Shown here one piece after another: positions 1 through 7,385 of a stretch of DNA of 11,923 bases (the first letter of the stretch is position 1; every line of letters begins with the position of its first letter). A program made the translations under genes and the position numbers. This DNA comes from Pseudomonadota bacterium (GTDB lineage: Bacteria > Pseudomonadota > Alphaproteobacteria > Rs-D84). Under the pieces are notes generated by a model. The model had not been told where the DNA came from and did no database searches. It saw only the letters and a list, made by a program, of their open reading frames with translations. The stretch spans positions 1 through 11,923 of the forward strand of contig WQUT01000040.1 of NCBI GenBank assembly GCA_009781955.1, given 5' to 3'.

Positions 1-2285
1 GCGACAAGCAGCAGATCGCCATCGGCGCGACGGCGCTGGGCGTAGGCGTTATCGGCGGCGCGGTCGGAAACCTGCTGATAAATAAAAACGCCCCAAAGGA
101 AAATAGCAAAAATATTTTGGCCGAAGCGCAAAATCTGACCGGAACCGGATCAAAAACCGACCTGACGAGCATTGCGGGCAAGGCCAAAGATCTCGCAACG
201 GCGGCGGGGCTTCCGCCGGGCGCGGCCGCAAGCAACAATTCGTCCGCGGCCGGCGCGGGGACGGGCGGATCATTCGTCGCCGAAGACACCGTTCCATCCG
301 GGGCCGCGCTTTCCGCCGGCGGTTGCGCAAGCAAAACCGATTTTTCGGGCAAGCAGAATGAGTCTTGCAGCAAGATTAATCAGGCCTATGCGCAGAACTA
401 TTTTGATACGGGGCGGACAACCCTGCCGCGGGGCGCGGTTACCTGCGCGGATGAATTTTGGCGGATAAGCGCAAACATGACGGCCGCGTGCTGCACCTAT
501 GCGGACAATGATATGGTTGATGCCGGCAATCGCGGCAAATCATTCTGGCAGGAATTCAACTGTGATTTGGCGGCGGGCGGATCGTCCGGAATCCCGGCGA
601 GCGGGGCGGGTCAAGACAGCGGCGTCCAGGCGCAAAGGCAGGCATGTTTTTATAATCCGAATTCCGACGAAAAGGCAAAAATTGAAAGATTCAAAACTGC
701 CTGCGCCGCGGCCCGCGGTCAGTATGAATTGTCCATGGAAGACGACGGGACCCAATACATTATGGTAATGCACAGATGTTTTGTTTCAAAAAATAAAAAC
801 GAGTTTTGCAGCAATGCCCCATCGCTGGCCGAATTCAAAGGTCTCACAACCGAAATAGATGGGTTGGACGGTTCGGTCAAAAGCGGGTGCATGCTGACCA
901 TGCCTTGGCGCGCGGCCGATGCCAGTGGCACAGTTGTGAATCATGCCAACCATGCAGAGCTTTTGAACAAGTGCCTCGGCACGTCCGGGGGCGGCAAGAC
1001 CGTCGTTAATCCGCCGGCTGCGCAAGATGAAACAAAATCGCCCGCATCTCCGACAAATAACCCGCCACCCGCCGCCAAAGCAACCGCGGTAGGCGAGAGC
1101 GAGGAGCCGACCGATGATAAATTTTCCGCCGGCGGTTGCTCTAATAATAAAGATGATTATTCGGGCACGCAGAATGAGTCTTGCAAAAAGATTGATCGGA
1201 TCTATGCGCAGAATTATTTTATTAAGTGGCAGACAGCCCTGCCGCAGGATGGGTCCGTTACATGCAAGGATGAATTTTGGCCGACAAGCGCAAACACGAC
1301 GGCCGTGTGCTGCACCTATCGCGGCAAATCATTCTGGCAGGAATTTCACTGTGATTTTGCGGCGAAAATGTCTAATTGGTCGGGAACGCCAGAACCGACT
1401 CCCGAATCCAAGGCGCCTGCCTCGGCCGCTAACTGCCAAATGCAAACATTCGCCGTGCCCGACCAGGTCGGGGATTTTGACAGTTGTGAAAAGAAATGCG
1501 ACGATTTGGCGAAAGGACAAAACTGTCTGTCCGGAAATTTCAGATTTGACCGGAACAATTGCGTCTGCAATCCCACGCCGCCGGTTACCCCCACGCCGGT
1601 GCCAGTCAACCCCACGGTGACGACTAATATCAGAGCGGCAACTCCACCGGCCGCTAAATTTGACTATACAGAACTAAAAAATCATATAATCGGGCACGAG
1701 GGCAAGCGGATGAAAGTATATCTGGATCTCAAATACATTCCGACAATCGGGTATGGGTTTAATGTCAGTCTGGAGCCTAACTTCTCCCAGCTGGATTATT
1801 ATGTTGACGGCACGGGGCGCGCACTTACCGCGGCCCAGAAAAGCGAATTTTATGCCCTTGTAAAACAATTTGCGGACAAGGCCAAGGCGGATTGCGATAA
1901 AAACAAAGTGTGCCGTGTGGACACTAATACGATAACCGATCCCAGCCTGAAACTTTCCGACGGAACGCCGGTCGCGAATATTTCCACGACCCAGGCAAGT
2001 GCGGATAAGTATTTCAATAACATGATGGCGTCTATTTACAGTGATCTGAATAATAAATTCGGGTGCTTTAATAATTTCCCGACGGGTCCAAAGAACGCGT
2101 TGATTGACATGCAATACAGCCTGGGCGGCGCGGGCCTCGGCAAAAAAACCGAACTGGTTGCGGCGGTCAATAGACTGGATTGGAACGCCGCGGCGCAAAA
2201 TGTTGCCACTACGGACAGCGCCGCCAGAAACGACTGGCGCAGAAATCAATTTCTATTGGGCGTGGGTCAGGAGTCCGTTTGCTAA
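1..2285 (+). CDS. Membrane-anchored cysteine-rich protein with C-terminal GH24 (T4-type) lysozyme domain, 5' partial
   Basis: The reading frame is open from the first full codon (nt 3), so the true start lies upstream; the TTG at 117 is not a convincing start. Nt 15-80 encode a Gly/Ala/Val-rich hydrophobic helix, probably a membrane anchor. Next come a low-complexity linker, a six-Cys module (312-575), a Cys-containing middle region (about 636-1004), a Pro-rich linker, a second copy of the six-Cys module (1125-1364), a third short six-Cys segment (1434-1571), a Pro/Thr-rich linker and the catalytic domain (about 1660-2280). The motif HEGKRMKVYLDLKYIPTIGY has Glu (nt 1698), Asp nine residues later (1725) and Thr six after that (1743), exactly the Glu11/Asp20/Thr26 spacing of T4 lysozyme. 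Known for the family: hydrolysis of the MurNAc-GlcNAc bond of peptidoglycan. Inferred: a periplasmic or surface muramidase stabilised by disulfides, with the Cys modules as binding or spacer domains. No phage genes adjoin it. The lysozyme call is strong; the role of the N-terminal part is unknown. Confidence 0.85.
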   Translation, partial: DKQQIAIGATALGVGVIGGAVGNLLINKNAPKENSKNILAEAQNLTGTGSKTDLTSIAGKAKDLATAAGLPPGAAASNNSSAAGAGTGGSFVAEDTVPSGAALSAGGCASKTDFSGKQNESCSKINQAYAQNYFDTGRTTLPRGAVTCADEFWRISANMTAACCTYADNDMVDAGNRGKSFWQEFNCDLAAGGSSGIPASGAGQDSGVQAQRQACFYNPNSDEKAKIERFKTACAAARGQYELSMEDDGTQYIMVMHRCFVSKNKNEFCSNAPSLAEFKGLTTEIDGLDGSVKSGCMLTMPWRAADASGTVVNHANHAELLNKCLGTSGGGKTVVNPPAAQDETKSPASPTNNPPPAAKATAVGESEEPTDDKFSAGGCSNNKDDYSGTQNESCKKIDRIYAQNYFIKWQTALPQDGSVTCKDEFWPTSANTTAVCCTYRGKSFWQEFHCDFAAKMSNWSGTPEPTPESKAPASAANCQMQTFAVPDQVGDFDSCEKKCDDLAKGQNCLSGNFRFDRNNCVCNPTPPVTPTPVPVNPTVTTNIRAATPPAAKFDYTELKNHIIGHEGKRMKVYLDLKYIPTIGYGFNVSLEPNFSQLDYYVDGTGRALTAAQKSEFYALVKQFADKAKADCDKNKVCRVDTNTITDPSLKLSDGTPVANISTTQASADKYFNNMMASIYSDLNNKFGCFNNFPTGPKNALIDMQYSLGGAGLGKKTELVAAVNRLDWNAAAQNVATTDSAARNDWRRNQFLLGVGQESVC
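312..575 (+). repeat. Six-Cys protein module, copy 1 (intragenic duplication)
   Basis: This encodes an 88-residue module starting SAGGC and ending CDLAA, with six cysteines (GGC, ESC, VTC, the CC pair of CCTY, FNC). It is paired with 1125-1364. It carries ten extra residues (ADNDMVDAGN) between CCTY and RGKSFWQEF that copy 2 lacks. I do not recognise the domain. Confidence 0.85.
1125..1364 (+). repeat. Six-Cys protein module, copy 2 (intragenic duplication)
   Basis: This second copy of the module at 312-575 keeps all six cysteines. The two share long identical stretches, including 28 identical nucleotides (529-556 and 1318-1345), which suggests a fairly recent duplication or ongoing gene conversion. 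Confidence 0.85.
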
Positions 2286-2294
2286 GGCGCGACT

Positions 2295-3296
2295 TTAATG
2301 GATGACGACCGCCGCCCACAGATACGCCGCCAGCAATGTCAGATAAAGCGCGCCGGTCGCGCGCGACAGCCGCCGGTGATACAGCAGGTTGAAATACAAC
2401 AGCGCCGCGGCCCCCAGCATCACCCATATGTCAAAATTCGCCAAACGCGCCGGCACGGGCAGGTCGGCCACTATCGCGCCGAACGCCACGACCAGGACGA
2501 TGTTCATCAGATTGCTGCCTATTATGTTTCCTATCGCGATTTCCGGGCGGACGCGAATCGCCGCGATGACGGTCACCAGCAATTCCGGCACGGCGGTGCC
2601 CGGCGCGACGATCAGTATTCCGGCCATTGTCTGGCTGAGATTATTCGCTTTGCTGATTTTTTCCAGGGCGTTCATAAAAATCTCGCTGCACGCGTATAAT
2701 GCGGCGACGCCGGCCAGAATCATCAGCAGTATGGTCATCAGGCGCTTTGTTCCGTCCGCGGTCGCGAATCGGAAAATTCTGGCCTCCCACGCTTTTTCCG
2801 GGGCGCGCGCCGCGGGTTTTGCAGGTTTTCGTTTATCGGACAGCGCGCGTTTCTTGCTATGATCGCGCATCCATTCCCATATGAAATACGCCGCAAGAAT
2901 AAGCAGCAGCATGACGCCGTCCGTTTGCGTAATCGGCGCGGTCCAGACCATGACAGCGAAAACGACTGATGCCAGCCCCAGAAAAAACAAATCGCCCAGA
3001 TGCTTTTTTCCGGACAAAACAATAGGGCGCAGAATCGCGCCCAGTCCCAGAATTCCCAAAATATTTATGATGTTTGATCCTATGTTGTTGCTGACCACCA
3101 GCGCGCCGAGATCCCGCGTGCCGGAAATCAGCGACACCATCAGTTCGGGCAGGCTGGTCCCTATGCCGATTATTATAACGGACACCACGAATTCGGAAAC
3201 GCGCATCCGCCGCGCGAACGCGACGCATCCGCGCACCAGCCAGTTCGCGCCCGCCAGCATTCCCAACAGCCCAATAGACAGATACACCCATTGCAT
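2295..3296 (-). CDS. Sodium/calcium exchanger, YrbG-like (CaCA superfamily)
   Basis: This 333-aa, very hydrophobic inner-membrane protein has the two inverted alpha repeats of CaCA cation antiporters. Alpha-1 is GIGTSLPELMVSLISG (about residues 44-59) followed by SNNIGSN (69-75). Alpha-2 is APGTAVPELLVTVIAA (about 231-246) followed by GNIIGSN (256-262). The acidic residues of the two GTSxPE motifs, central to ion binding in this superfamily, are present (Glu51, Glu238). A basic cytoplasmic-type loop (about 143-185) separates the halves, as expected. Length is normal for YrbG-type proteins. Two motif positions differ from consensus: Ser to Ala in alpha-2 (GTAVPE) and Gly to Ser in alpha-1 (SN rather than GN). 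The start is bounded by an in-frame TAA (3306-3308) four codons upstream of the ATG; no good Shine-Dalgarno precedes it. The likely job is exchange of Na+ for Ca2+, with the physiological substrate inferred from family only. It converges with the lysozyme gene and no terminator fits in the 9-nt gap. Confidence 0.9.
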   Translation of the reverse strand: MQWVYLSIGLLGMLAGANWLVRGCVAFARRMRVSEFVVSVIIIGIGTSLPELMVSLISGTRDLGALVVSNNIGSNIINILGILGLGAILRPIVLSGKKHLGDLFFLGLASVVFAVMVWTAPITQTDGVMLLLILAAYFIWEWMRDHSKKRALSDKRKPAKPAARAPEKAWEARIFRFATADGTKRLMTILLMILAGVAALYACSEIFMNALEKISKANNLSQTMAGILIVAPGTAVPELLVTVIAAIRVRPEIAIGNIIGSNLMNIVLVVAFGAIVADLPVPARLANFDIWVMLGAAALLYFNLLYHRRLSRATGALYLTLLAAYLWAAVVIH

Positions 3297-3342
3297 ATCG
3301 CGATATTAACGAAACGGAACGGGCCGGGGAATAGGAATGAAA

Positions 3343-3481
3343 GTGGTGGATGGTGCTGGTGGATGGTGCTGGTGGTTGGTGACTCGTGCTGGTGGTTGGT
3401 AATTGGGAAATAGGAACAATTGCCGATTATATACAAATACTTGTTACCAGCCACCAGCACCAGTCACCAGCACCAACCACC
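3343..3481. repeat. Large imperfect inverted repeat of GGTG/CACC units
   Basis: The left arm (3343-3402) is built of reiterated GGTGGATGGTGCT and GGTGGTTGGT-type units. The right arm (3444-3481) is the complementary CACCAG-type run. Aligning 3365-3402 with the reverse complement of 3444-3481 gives 31 matches in 38, and 24 in 26 nearest the loop. The loop is 41 nt (3403-3443). It sits between the divergent exchanger and autotransporter genes, upstream of the autotransporter promoter, and does not code. Confidence 0.85.
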
Positions 3482-3496
3482 TTTTTTATTTTTCCC

Positions 3497-3526
3497 TTTA
3501 CACTGTCAAAGCTAATTTGTTATAAT
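3497..3526 (+). promoter_or_regulatory. Sigma70-type promoter for the autotransporter gene
   Basis: A TTTACA -35 (3497-3502), an 18-bp spacer and a perfect TATAAT -10 (3521-3526) lie just before the ATG at 3545. Transcription would begin near 3533, giving a leader of only about 12 nt with a GAGAG-like ribosome site. Confidence 0.65.
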
Positions 3527-3544
3527 TTCCTGGTAAGAGAGAAG

Positions 3545-6500
3545 ATGTTAAAAAAATTCCGAATTTTCGCCGTTTGTTCCTTGCTGTTCGCCCTGTGCGG
3601 CGCGGCGCATGCGGCCACGGACTTTCGGGTCGCGGCCCAGTTGCTGTCCGCGGCTAAGGCCGGCGATGTAAAGTATGTAGAGATATTGATAAACGCCGGC
3701 GCCGACGTGAACTATGTTGACGACACGGGACTGTCCATTGTTTGCACCGCTCTGATGAACAACGACCTGCGCGCGGCCCAGATATTGCAGATTTACGGCG
3801 CCGACGCCAGCAAGTGCGACCAGCAGATAAAACGATACAACCAGAAATTGCCCAAAGAAAATTCAGGGGGCCTGTTCGGCGGCCTGTCCAACGCGCAGTA
3901 TATCGCTTTGGCCGCCGGTGGGGCGGCCATTGTCGCAGGTGGCATCATACTGCTGACAAATGTCCTGGGCGGCGGGCGCGGCGGGAACAATAACGTTGGC
4001 GCCGGCGGAAACCGTCCGGACGGCGGCGGCACGCCCCCGCCCACCGGCGGCGCCAACGCGTGGAGCCTGGGCAAATTGCCAATCGGGCCGTCGCCGGATT
4101 ACAATTTGGACTTTTGGTCGGGCGCGCCGGACAACAATCCCGCAGATGTCCGGGTGAAAGATTTTGCCTTTTTCAATTCCGCAACCAATGTCAGCGGGAC
4201 GACGGGCGTCCAGAATTATCTGCTGCTGATGCGCGGCTATTCGCCGCTGGCCCGCGGATACATGGGCATGCGGACGCTGCGCTATGCGGACAAGGGCCCG
4301 TTCCCGCTGAACAATATTTCTTACAACAGCCGGGTTGCCGGCGGGGGAAAGCCCATTGCCGCCGCGCTGATTACCGCGAATGGAATTAATCCGACGGGAT
4401 CCGCGACGGACGGATGGATGGTCTGGGCGGAATGCAACGGCGTTATCGGCGCGTCATCCGGCTGCATCAGCGCGCTCGCCAATTCCGGCACGGTATCGCG
4501 CAAGTATTACAACAACACGATTACGAAAAACGGCGACAATCTGGCCGCGTGGACCTGGGCGGAAGACGCCAGCTTTGATTTGTCCGGTTTTGGGACCGTA
4601 TTCAATGCGTCCGCGACGGACCAGGAATCAATGCTGGCGAAAATTATCGCCGGCTGGTATGCCGACGGGCGCGTCAACGGCGATTTTCTGGGATTCATGC
4701 CGAACGGCCAGCTGATAGTATACCGCACCGGCGGCGGCCTGGACAACCTGGGCAACACTATTGATATTTTTAATTACAAGGCCATGTATATGGCGCGTCA
4801 GATTTCTGACGTAATCGCCAACGCGTCCTTGGCGCCGTCAATGCGCGGCATCGGCACGGCGACGATTTCGGACGCGCTGACGCTGTCGCCCAGCTCTACG
4901 TCGGCGTTCCTGACGCTGGTGGACACCTATTACAACACGAACACGGCCGATGACGCGACCGAACTTAAGCCCAGCGGATACGCCCATCTGCTGCTGGGCG
5001 GGATGAGCGGACTGTATTCGCCCATGCTGATTTTCTCAACCGGCGAATATCAGATACTGACCGGCCCGGGCGGATTGAACGCCCATGTCTTAGAGGCTAC
5101 GTTTGAAAACGCCGCGCCGATATATTACGCGAACCTGAATCATTTGTTTATGTCGGTGGTCGCGGTCCAGCTGAACGGCAGCGGAACGTCCCAGGCAACG
5201 TCTGTCACCGGATTTGATTCCAATACGAACAAATTCGGCCTGGCCGGATGGACGGATAATAACGGCACTCCGGCGGATCCCACGGACGACATTCATTACG
5301 GCGCGCGCGCATGCGGCCAGGCGGGCAAGGGAACGGCGACGATTGACCCATGGTGCTTTGCGGCGGCGGGCCAGACGGGGGAACAGGCGGTGGCGGCGGC
5401 GGCGGGCGCCGTGGGCGCGTTGGAAAGCGCGTTTTCGTATATGAAGACGGACGAGATATTCACATTGATGGCGCTGACCGCGGACGGGCCATTCCTGGGC
5501 ACATTGGGGGGCAACGCGGTGACGAAAGACAGTCTGACCGCTTATTTGCAAGGGATTTATTTTCTGCCGCCGGAATATCAGTTCCGCGTTGATTCCGGCG
5601 AAGATTATTTGTCCGTGTTTGCCGAGGTTTTCGGATACGGCCTGATTAACCTGGAACGCGCGACCACCCCGGGCACGCAGGTATACTATTACACAAATAA
5701 CAAGATAGGCCGGCCCGGCGGCGGCAACAACGCCTATTGGCGGTCGTCATCGTCGTCCGCGTTGTTTTCCAGCACGGCCTTGTCGTTGTCCGGCGCGTTC
5801 GGTTCGCGCGCGGCCAGCATAAGCGTTCCGGTGTTTGATGTTCTGGAAAGCTCGGACGGGTCGCTTTCCATTCCGCGCATATTTGAAAATACTTTTTCTT
5901 TGAATTCGGGCCGCCGCGGAATGTATATGGGCGACGTCCTGGGCGATTTCAAAACAACATCCGACACCGGCGGACAAAAAAATGCGGACGGCCTCAGCTT
6001 TAACATGTCCTTCTCTGACTCTGTCCGGGCGGCGGACAATATGGGCGGGCTGGACGAATTGTCTTTCGGCATGGTTCGGGGCGATTATAAATTCGGCGCG
6101 AAATACCAGCGGCACTTTTCCGATTCGGAAAATATGATTCTGCGCGGCGATACTTCCAATCCCATCCTCGCGCTGTCCAGCAATGTGATCACCAGCAATG
6201 CCGACGTATCGTTCGGCCGCTGGTCATTCGGTGCGCGCGCGTTTTCTGGCGCAATTACGGACGAGTCGTTATTGGAAAACGATCCGACCATATCAAATAT
6301 GTATGTCCCGATGCGATTAGGCACGGCGTCCGGCGCGGAATCTGCGATTGGATTCGCCGCGAAAAAATTTGGGTTCGCAACATCGGTCGGCATGATGCAT
6401 GAAAGCGATACGATACTCGGCGCGTATTCCGACGGCATGCTGAATATGGGCGGCGGCGACACGGTGTATCTGGATAATGCGGCGTCTTACCGCCCGAATG

Positions 6501-6931
6501 ATTATCTGCGGTTCATGGCGCGCGCGACGGTGGCGCGGACGACCGCGAATCCGACCGCGAACGGATTTATCTCGGGATTGTCGGCGATTGATTCTGACGC
6601 GTTCTCGGTCGGCGCGGATGTCGGACCGTTCTCGTTTATGGTCTCGCGGCCGTTGGCGGTAATCGGCGGCAGCATGCAGTATACCACGGCGGACCTGCGC
6701 CTGGTGGATGCAGACAACGGATATGCGCTGGACGCGACCCCATACACCGTTAACCTGAACCTGCGGCCCGACGCGCGCGAAACGCGGGTAGAGGCGGCAT
6801 ACCGGACGAAGCTCGGCACATTCACGGACGGCGCCCTGGGATTCATCTATCGCGTGAACCCAAACAATACGAACCAGTTCGGAAACGAAACGATATTAAT
6901 GATGAAGCTGAGTCATAAGTTGGGGATATAA
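3545..6931 (+). CDS. Ankyrin-repeat, degenerate subtilase-like autotransporter (outer-membrane barrel protein)
   Basis: This is a 1128-aa protein. The ATG at 3545 is chosen because it follows the TATAAT box and opens a clear signal peptide (MLKKFRIFAVCSLLFALCG, cleavage probably after AHA at residue 23). About residues 25-90 form two ankyrin-type repeats (NAGADVNYVDDTGLS, IYGADAS). Residues 119-138 are a second hydrophobic helix, followed by a Gly/Asn/Pro-rich linker to about 172. The passenger (about 173-710) resembles autotransporter subtilases (S8): FMSVVAVQLNG, a WCFAAAG motif like the conserved WCIAAPG, and YGLINLERA (698-706), which matches the usual G-GLINLERA end of the protease domain. 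The catalytic-Ser motif GTSMAAP is replaced around residues 611-618 (TGEQAVAA), and the oxyanion AGN is STGE at 498-501, so I infer a pseudoprotease. About residues 819-1128 are beta-strand-rich and end MMKLSHKLGI, consistent with a type V barrel, although the last residue is Ile rather than Phe/Tyr/Trp. It is monocistronic. A role in surface display is inferred; the ligand is unknown. Confidence 0.8.
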   Translation: MLKKFRIFAVCSLLFALCGAAHAATDFRVAAQLLSAAKAGDVKYVEILINAGADVNYVDDTGLSIVCTALMNNDLRAAQILQIYGADASKCDQQIKRYNQKLPKENSGGLFGGLSNAQYIALAAGGAAIVAGGIILLTNVLGGGRGGNNNVGAGGNRPDGGGTPPPTGGANAWSLGKLPIGPSPDYNLDFWSGAPDNNPADVRVKDFAFFNSATNVSGTTGVQNYLLLMRGYSPLARGYMGMRTLRYADKGPFPLNNISYNSRVAGGGKPIAAALITANGINPTGSATDGWMVWAECNGVIGASSGCISALANSGTVSRKYYNNTITKNGDNLAAWTWAEDASFDLSGFGTVFNASATDQESMLAKIIAGWYADGRVNGDFLGFMPNGQLIVYRTGGGLDNLGNTIDIFNYKAMYMARQISDVIANASLAPSMRGIGTATISDALTLSPSSTSAFLTLVDTYYNTNTADDATELKPSGYAHLLLGGMSGLYSPMLIFSTGEYQILTGPGGLNAHVLEATFENAAPIYYANLNHLFMSVVAVQLNGSGTSQATSVTGFDSNTNKFGLAGWTDNNGTPADPTDDIHYGARACGQAGKGTATIDPWCFAAAGQTGEQAVAAAAGAVGALESAFSYMKTDEIFTLMALTADGPFLGTLGGNAVTKDSLTAYLQGIYFLPPEYQFRVDSGEDYLSVFAEVFGYGLINLERATTPGTQVYYYTNNKIGRPGGGNNAYWRSSSSSALFSSTALSLSGAFGSRAASISVPVFDVLESSDGSLSIPRIFENTFSLNSGRRGMYMGDVLGDFKTTSDTGGQKNADGLSFNMSFSDSVRAADNMGGLDELSFGMVRGDYKFGAKYQRHFSDSENMILRGDTSNPILALSSNVITSNADVSFGRWSFGARAFSGAITDESLLENDPTISNMYVPMRLGTASGAESAIGFAAKKFGFATSVGMMHESDTILGAYSDGMLNMGGGDTVYLDNAASYRPNDYLRFMARATVARTTANPTANGFISGLSAIDSDAFSVGADVGPFSFMVSRPLAVIGGSMQYTTADLRLVDADNGYALDATPYTVNLNLRPDARETRVEAAYRTKLGTFTDGALGFIYRVNPNNTNQFGNETILMMKLSHKLGI

Positions 6932-6944
6932 AAAATAGGAATAT

Positions 6945-6974
6945 AAAAAACGCGCCCCCCTGGGCGCGTTTTTT
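6945..6974. terminator. Rho-independent terminator, bidirectional
   Basis: A perfect 13-bp stem (6945-6957 with 6962-6974: six A, CGCGCCC, then GGGCGCG, six T) has a 4-nt loop. A-tract and T-tract flank it symmetrically, so it can end both the autotransporter transcript and the minus-strand transcript whose last gene stops at 6984. Confidence 0.93.
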
Positions 6975-6983
6975 AATTATCAA

Positions 6984-7334
6984 TTATTTTTCTTTTGCGA
7001 TCGCGGCGTAATATGCGGTCATTTGTTCTGTATACAATTGCACAATGCTGTTGGCGACATCCGGCGATAACGGAAATGTTTTGCCGTGGAATCGGAATTC
7101 CGGCTGTTTTTTTGTTTCCGGCTTATAAAAAACAAAATCTCCGCCACCGCTTTTGTTGTGAAAAACCTTTTCAACATCCTTTTCACCGTTAAATAATCCG
7201 GCGTGATGTTCCGAATGTTCCAATAGAATCGTTATCGGATCGGAATACATGCCGGTGCCGCCGTCGTTTTCTTTGGAAATTTGCGTCAAGAAAGCTTGGA
7301 TGGTTTGATACGGTTTGCTTTTTATGATTTCCAT
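6984..7334 (-). CDS. Hypothetical 116-aa protein
   Basis: I do not recognise this protein. It is soluble, with no signal peptide or membrane segment. It starts MEIIKSKPYQTIQAFLTQIS, has a His-rich patch (EHSEHHAGL), a basic/Gly stretch (HNKSGGGDFVFYKP) and a predicted helical C-terminus ending AYYAAIAKEK. The ATG at 7332-7334 is preceded by a strong AAGGAGA ribosome site at good spacing, and the stop sits next to the bidirectional terminator, so I consider it a real gene. It lies 51 nt downstream of grpE in the same direction and could be cotranscribed or use the weak promoter at 7355-7383. Its bases are slightly richer in A/T than its neighbours. Confidence 0.75.
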   Translation of the reverse strand: MEIIKSKPYQTIQAFLTQISKENDGGTGMYSDPITILLEHSEHHAGLFNGEKDVEKVFHNKSGGGDFVFYKPETKKQPEFRFHGKTFPLSPDVANSIVQLYTEQMTAYYAAIAKEK

Positions 7335-7354
7335 GATAAGTCTCCTTTTAATTT

Positions 7355-7383
7355 ATTATACCATAAAGAAGCCGAAACGGAAC
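7355..7383 (-). promoter_or_regulatory. Possible promoter for the 116-aa gene
   Basis: On the minus strand, a perfect TATAAT (7355-7360) lies about 20 nt before the start codon. The hexamer 17 bp upstream (GTTCCG, 7378-7383) is a poor -35, so the site is only a candidate. Confidence 0.35.
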
Positions 7384-7385
7384 TT

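Noticed and set aside
1674..2249. 191-aa minus-strand open frame opposite the lysozyme domain
   Set aside because: It is antisense to a domain with an exact catalytic signature, and its sequence is a compositional shadow with no ribosome site or recognisable motif.
1..2285. Lysozyme gene as part of a prophage lysis cassette
   Set aside because: No holin, spanin or structural genes are seen, the neighbour is a housekeeping transporter, and the long Cys-rich anchored N-terminus is unlike phage endolysins.
3503..3508. CTGTCA as -35 for the TATAAT at 3521
   Set aside because: The spacing is only 12 bp. TTTACA at 3497 with 18 bp is better.
3386..3544. Upstream ATG (3386) as start of the autotransporter
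   Set aside because: This extension lies in the inverted repeat, precedes the promoter and would bury the signal peptide 53 residues in.
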